From NCBI GenBank assembly GCA_029251865.1, contig JAQXCN010000083.1:1-45751 (forward strand): a DNA stretch of 45,751 bases. The letters are read 5' to 3'. A model generated the notes under the pieces. That model worked only from the letters and a program-made list of their open reading frames with translations, was not told the origin of the DNA and made no database searches. The number at the start of each line of letters is the position of its first letter. Within the stretch, counting starts at the first letter, position 1. Both the position numbers and the translations under genes were made by a program. The stretch comes from Crocinitomicaceae bacterium. Lineage in GTDB: Bacteria; Bacteroidota; Bacteroidia; Flavobacteriales_D; Crocinitomicaceae. This document shows, in pieces, positions 42,562 to 45,751 of the stretch.

Positions 42562-45258
42562 ATGAAAGCAAAGGCTAAAAAGTTTTTTAAATGGTTTTCC
42601 ATTGCATGCGCGGCACTTTTAGTGTTCTTGAGCGTGGCTCTATACTTGCTTCAGGATAAAATTATTAGCACGGCAATTGGTGAGCTGAATAAAAACCTGG
42701 AGGTTCCAATGCGTGTGGATCGGGTGGAGTTTGCGTTTTGGTCCAGTTTTCCAAATATTTCAATAGACCTTTTGGATGTGAAAATCCCAGGTAGGTTGAA
42801 AAAAACGAACTTGTTAACTAGTGAAAAGTTCAACTTAAGATTCAACCCTTTGGACCTCTTAAATGGGGATTATAACCTCAAACAAATCAATATTACCAAA
42901 GGCTCATTAAATCTCATTGTAGATTCTTTAGGAAGGGAAAATTTTGACATCATCAAAGATTCTGATGATGGAAATGACTCCGACTTTAGACTCGCCTTGC
43001 AGGCGGTGCGACTGAAGGAAATGGATGTGCGCTATCAGAATGAGGTTACACATCAAGATTACAGAAGCTATGTAAATTTAGTTTCATTGTCAGGAGAACT
43101 TTCTACCAAAAAGTTTGATATGCTGACTGAAGGTAATATTCAAATGCTTGAATTAACGAGCTCAGGTATGTCTTTAATAAAAGACCAGCTGCTTGATTTT
43201 AATCTCAAACTCAGTATTGACAAAGCTAAAGAGGAAACGAAAATCCCCAAAGCAATTATTAATATAGGAGGACTTCCTTTTGAAATAGATGGTTTTATTG
43301 ACGCGGATAGTCTTTTATTTAACATTACCTCAAAGTCGATACAACTTACAGATGCCGTCGATAAATTAACGCTGAAAGACTCAAAAGAAACCTTAAATGC
43401 TTTCCAGGGCGAAGGCTTGTTAGATTTTGATTTAAAGATGTATGGTGGCACCTCAAGTTCTGATCCTTTAAATATCAACTGTCTTTTTTCGATTACGAAT
43501 GGACAACTACGAGAACCGATTGAGAATATTAAATTGAGTAACATTCAATTAAAAGGCCATTACATCAAAGAAGATTTGGAAGCTGAAGAGCTTGTGCTCG
43601 AGAACATCAGCTTAGTATCCGAAACGGGCCCATTTAAAGGGGCACTTTCGATAGTAGATTTTACGAATCCAAAATGGACAGGTTCGGCTAAGGGTAAAAT
43701 TAATTTGAAGTCAGCACACCGCATTTTTAAGTTTCCCGAATTGGATGAGGTAAATGGATTTTTAAAGGTTTCAACAGACTTTGTGGCTGCGCAAAACGTC
43801 AAGTCGAAAAGAATGGTTTTAGAACGCTGTAATGGAGATGTGAATTTTGAAAATGTTACCCTGAAGCTAAAGGAGGATAAGAGACAATTTGAAAAGGTAA
43901 ATGGCAAACTAGAGTTCACAAAACAGAACATCCAAATAAATAATTTTTCATTACTTGTCAATGAATCTGACCTGTCGCTTTCGGGGCGGATGTCGAACGT
44001 CTTTAATTATCTCTACAACGAGGAGGCATTGGGTATAGATGCACGGCTCAAAGCATCCAAAATCCTTATCACAGATTTGGGTTCGACCTCCAAAGAACAG
44101 AAAAAAATGCAGCAAAAAACTTTTGCACTTCCTAAAAACATTAAGGGGAAGTTAATGGTAGATATTCAAAACCTTAATTACGAGAAGCATGATTATGAGA
44201 ATGTTAAGGGGTCGCTTTCGATTCAGGGGCGAGATTTAAATTTTAAACAAATTTCTTTAGATAATTCAGGGAGCAAAATAAAAGGAAGCCTTCGAATAAA
44301 AGAGACCGAACCAGAGCGTTTTGATATGATGATTCGCGGAAAAAGTAACGCGATAAAAATTCAAACAGCGTTTCTTGAATGGGATAACTTTTACCAAGAT
44401 GTATTGCGTGCTGAAAACATTTCGGGAGATGCTGTACTTGAGCTCTCATTCCATGGGATATTCGATCTTCAAACGGGTTTGGAGTATCCATCTATTGATA
44501 GCCGCATGGTATTGGGGATTTCAAATGGTACTATTCGTAATGCAGGAATTATGAATGATATTGCAAAAAGCGTAAAGGATAGTCCTGCAAAATACATCTT
44601 AGGAAAGAAAAACTTGAATCTATTAGAAGAACGACTAAAAAATGTAGCTTTTGAAAGCCTTAGGAATACCATCACAATAAAAAACAGCCTGGTTACGATA
44701 CCCAAAATGGAAATTTCTTCCTCTGTGTTGGATATGAATGTATCTGGAACACATACTTTTGAAAATGAAATTGACTATCGTTTTGATTTCAAATTTAGGG
44801 ACCTTTTAAATTCTGAAAAGGATAGTGAATTCGGAGAGGTAATTGATGATGGAACAGGGATTCGCTTATTCCTTAAAATGTACGGTGACTTGGATGACCC
44901 AATCTTAGAATGGGACAAAGAACAAAAGAAAAAGAGTGCTCAGGAGTATCGACAGGAAGAAAAGAAACAAATAAAAGAGATGCTAAAAACGGAGTTCGGG
45001 GCCTTTAAAAATGACACAACTGTACAAGAGTATGTTCCTGAGGAAAAACCCAAAGAGGACATTAAAATAAATTGGGAGCCGACAACGAATGATCTAGAAT
45101 CAAAAGACTCGTCAATTCAGAAATCTGAAAAACCTGTTTCGGAAAAACCCAAAAAGAAAACCTCTAAATTGAAACAAGCGCTTGAAAAACTCAAGGAACA
45201 GCAGAAAAAAGAAACCGAATCCTCAGAGGAAAAAATAGGGATTAAAGGTGGGAGTTAG
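42562..45258 (+). CDS. AsmA-like envelope protein
   Basis: An 898-residue protein with an N-terminal membrane anchor (about residues 12-32) followed by the AsmA signature LEVPMRVDRVEFAFWSSFPNISIDLLDVKI and a very long beta-rich periplasmic region (about 35-790) typical of AsmA/TamB-like bridges that carry phospholipid toward the outer membrane. The last about 110 residues are a low-complexity, Lys/Glu-rich tail with no clear fold. Family function is known for E. coli relatives; for Bacteroidota it is inferred. It overlaps the convergent rfaE2 gene by 4 bases. The 269-base gap upstream contains no gene that I can support. Confidence 0.85.
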   Translation: MKAKAKKFFKWFSIACAALLVFLSVALYLLQDKIISTAIGELNKNLEVPMRVDRVEFAFWSSFPNISIDLLDVKIPGRLKKTNLLTSEKFNLRFNPLDLLNGDYNLKQINITKGSLNLIVDSLGRENFDIIKDSDDGNDSDFRLALQAVRLKEMDVRYQNEVTHQDYRSYVNLVSLSGELSTKKFDMLTEGNIQMLELTSSGMSLIKDQLLDFNLKLSIDKAKEETKIPKAIINIGGLPFEIDGFIDADSLLFNITSKSIQLTDAVDKLTLKDSKETLNAFQGEGLLDFDLKMYGGTSSSDPLNINCLFSITNGQLREPIENIKLSNIQLKGHYIKEDLEAEELVLENISLVSETGPFKGALSIVDFTNPKWTGSAKGKINLKSAHRIFKFPELDEVNGFLKVSTDFVAAQNVKSKRMVLERCNGDVNFENVTLKLKEDKRQFEKVNGKLEFTKQNIQINNFSLLVNESDLSLSGRMSNVFNYLYNEEALGIDARLKASKILITDLGSTSKEQKKMQQKTFALPKNIKGKLMVDIQNLNYEKHDYENVKGSLSIQGRDLNFKQISLDNSGSKIKGSLRIKETEPERFDMMIRGKSNAIKIQTAFLEWDNFYQDVLRAENISGDAVLELSFHGIFDLQTGLEYPSIDSRMVLGISNGTIRNAGIMNDIAKSVKDSPAKYILGKKNLNLLEERLKNVAFESLRNTITIKNSLVTIPKMEISSSVLDMNVSGTHTFENEIDYRFDFKFRDLLNSEKDSEFGEVIDDGTGIRLFLKMYGDLDDPILEWDKEQKKKSAQEYRQEEKKQIKEMLKTEFGAFKNDTTVQEYVPEEKPKEDIKINWEPTTNDLESKDSSIQKSEKPVSEKPKKKTSKLKQALEKLKEQQKKETESSEEKIGIKGGS

Positions 45259-45737
45259 TTTTTTAATTTTCTGATAACCGAAGTTGTTGAGAATCCATCA
45301 ACAAGATCAACCGTGTGTATGCGTCCACCATTTTTTAATACCGTGTTTCTTCCTACAATATATTTTGGATGAGCGGCATCGGTTTCATCGGGGTCATAGT
45401 CACCACCTTTCACGAGAACATTAGGGACGATTTTTGAAATCAGTTCTTTTGGAGTGTCTTCATCAAAGACAATTACAGCATCCACAGCGGCTAGAGATGC
45501 AATAACTTTTGCCCGTGCAGAGGCAGCATTGATGGGTCGATTAGGGGCTTTGTCAAGGGCCCTAACAGAACGATCACTATTCACCCCTACAATCATAATA
45601 TCCGCTTGTGCTGCTGCTTTTTCTAAGTAGGATACATGTCCAAGGTGAAGAATATCGAAGCAGCCATTGGTAAAGCAGACGGTCAGCTTTTCAGACCTCC
45701 ACGCAGCAACTTTTTTTTGCAGGGTGTCGAGGTCCAT
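45255..45737 (-). CDS. rfaE2: D-glycero-beta-D-manno-heptose 1-phosphate adenylyltransferase
   Basis: A cytidylyltransferase-fold enzyme of 160 residues from the ATG at 45737; a TTG at 45749 would add four residues and the frame runs to within two bases of the window edge, so a longer protein cannot be excluded. The nucleotide-binding motif FTNGCFDILHLGHVSYL (HxGH type), GVNSDRSVR, VLVKGGDYDPDE and the closing VDGFSTTSVIRKL are typical of the HldE C-terminal domain, here without the kinase domain. It makes ADP-heptose for the LPS inner core, in keeping with the many envelope genes in this window. Confidence 0.9.
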   Translation of the reverse strand: MDLDTLQKKVAAWRSEKLTVCFTNGCFDILHLGHVSYLEKAAAQADIMIVGVNSDRSVRALDKAPNRPINAASARAKVIASLAAVDAVIVFDEDTPKELISKIVPNVLVKGGDYDPDETDAAHPKYIVGRNTVLKNGGRIHTVDLVDGFSTTSVIRKLKN

Positions 45738-45751
45738 TTCCTTTTCCAAAA

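Noticed and set aside
1-45751. tRNA, rRNA, CRISPR, insertion sequences, phage or plasmid genes
   Set aside because: Looked for cloverleaf-like, repeat-spacer and transposase/integrase signatures in the gaps and frames and found none; gaps are short and AT-rich.

Overview
The window reads as an AT-rich chromosomal segment of a marine-type member of the Bacteroidota, order Flavobacteriales. I cannot place it to genus; a Cryomorphaceae/Schleiferiaceae-like lineage is a guess. The clues are type IX secretion system (T9SS) C-terminal domains on four proteins, a gliding-motility-type C-terminal domain, flavobacterial gene pairs (DUF4271-hemD; dut-nucleotidyltransferase-TPR-DUF4292-envC), TAnnTTTG promoter boxes, mevalonate-pathway HMG-CoA synthase, and few clear Shine-Dalgarno sequences. 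I saw no rRNA, tRNA, CRISPR array, insertion sequence or phage gene.

Layout. 1-2592: the 3' part of a large surface protein and an O-antigen-ligase-like membrane protein. 2585-4302 (minus): cyanophycinase plus isoaspartyl peptidase, a cyanophycin-degrading pair. 4426-9636 (plus): a tightly overlapping cell-envelope operon of dUTPase, sugar nucleotidyltransferase, TPR lipoprotein, DUF4292 lipoprotein and an EnvC-like amidase activator. 9608-15866 (minus): histidine kinase, response regulator, flippase, chain-length regulator and O-antigen polymerase/ligase in one compact operon. 16019-19672 (plus): seryl-tRNA synthetase, a small lipoprotein and a TPR protein. 19676-20869 (minus): glutaryl-CoA dehydrogenase-like enzyme. 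20953-22403 (plus): DUF4271 membrane protein and uroporphyrinogen-III synthase. 22625-28106 (plus): secreted thioredoxin-like T9SS cargo with a strong terminator, then a LolA-like periplasmic protein and a sortilin/BNR-repeat protein. 28214-32394 (minus): an orphan exported protein, a bacilliredoxin, a hotdog-fold protein and MutS. 32476-36447 (plus): a TrmH-family methyltransferase, a choice-of-anchor-B T9SS cargo, and a single polypeptide joining lycopene cyclase to Brp/Blh carotene dioxygenase. 36451-42292 (minus): LysRS, RluF, a triple-fasciclin T9SS protein and HMG-CoA synthase. 42562-45258 (plus): AsmA-like protein, meeting an RfaE2 heptose adenylyltransferase (minus) at the window edge.

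How the genes fit together. Most of the window serves the envelope and the surface: polysaccharide assembly and its probable two-component control, heptose activation, peptidoglycan hydrolase activation, lipoproteins and T9SS cargo. A second theme is isoprenoids to retinal: HMG-CoA synthase feeds the mevalonate pathway, and the lycopene cyclase-Blh fusion would carry out the last two steps, lycopene to beta-carotene to retinal. That implies a rhodopsin elsewhere in the genome; none is encoded here. The fusion is the most striking item in the window.

Several starts were revised: ATG is preferred over an upstream TTG for the histidine kinase, bacilliredoxin, LysRS, fasciclin protein and RfaE2, and the small lipoprotein starts at 17307. 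TTG or GTG appears to be the genuine start of the first O-antigen ligase, hemD, mutS and the second TPR protein.
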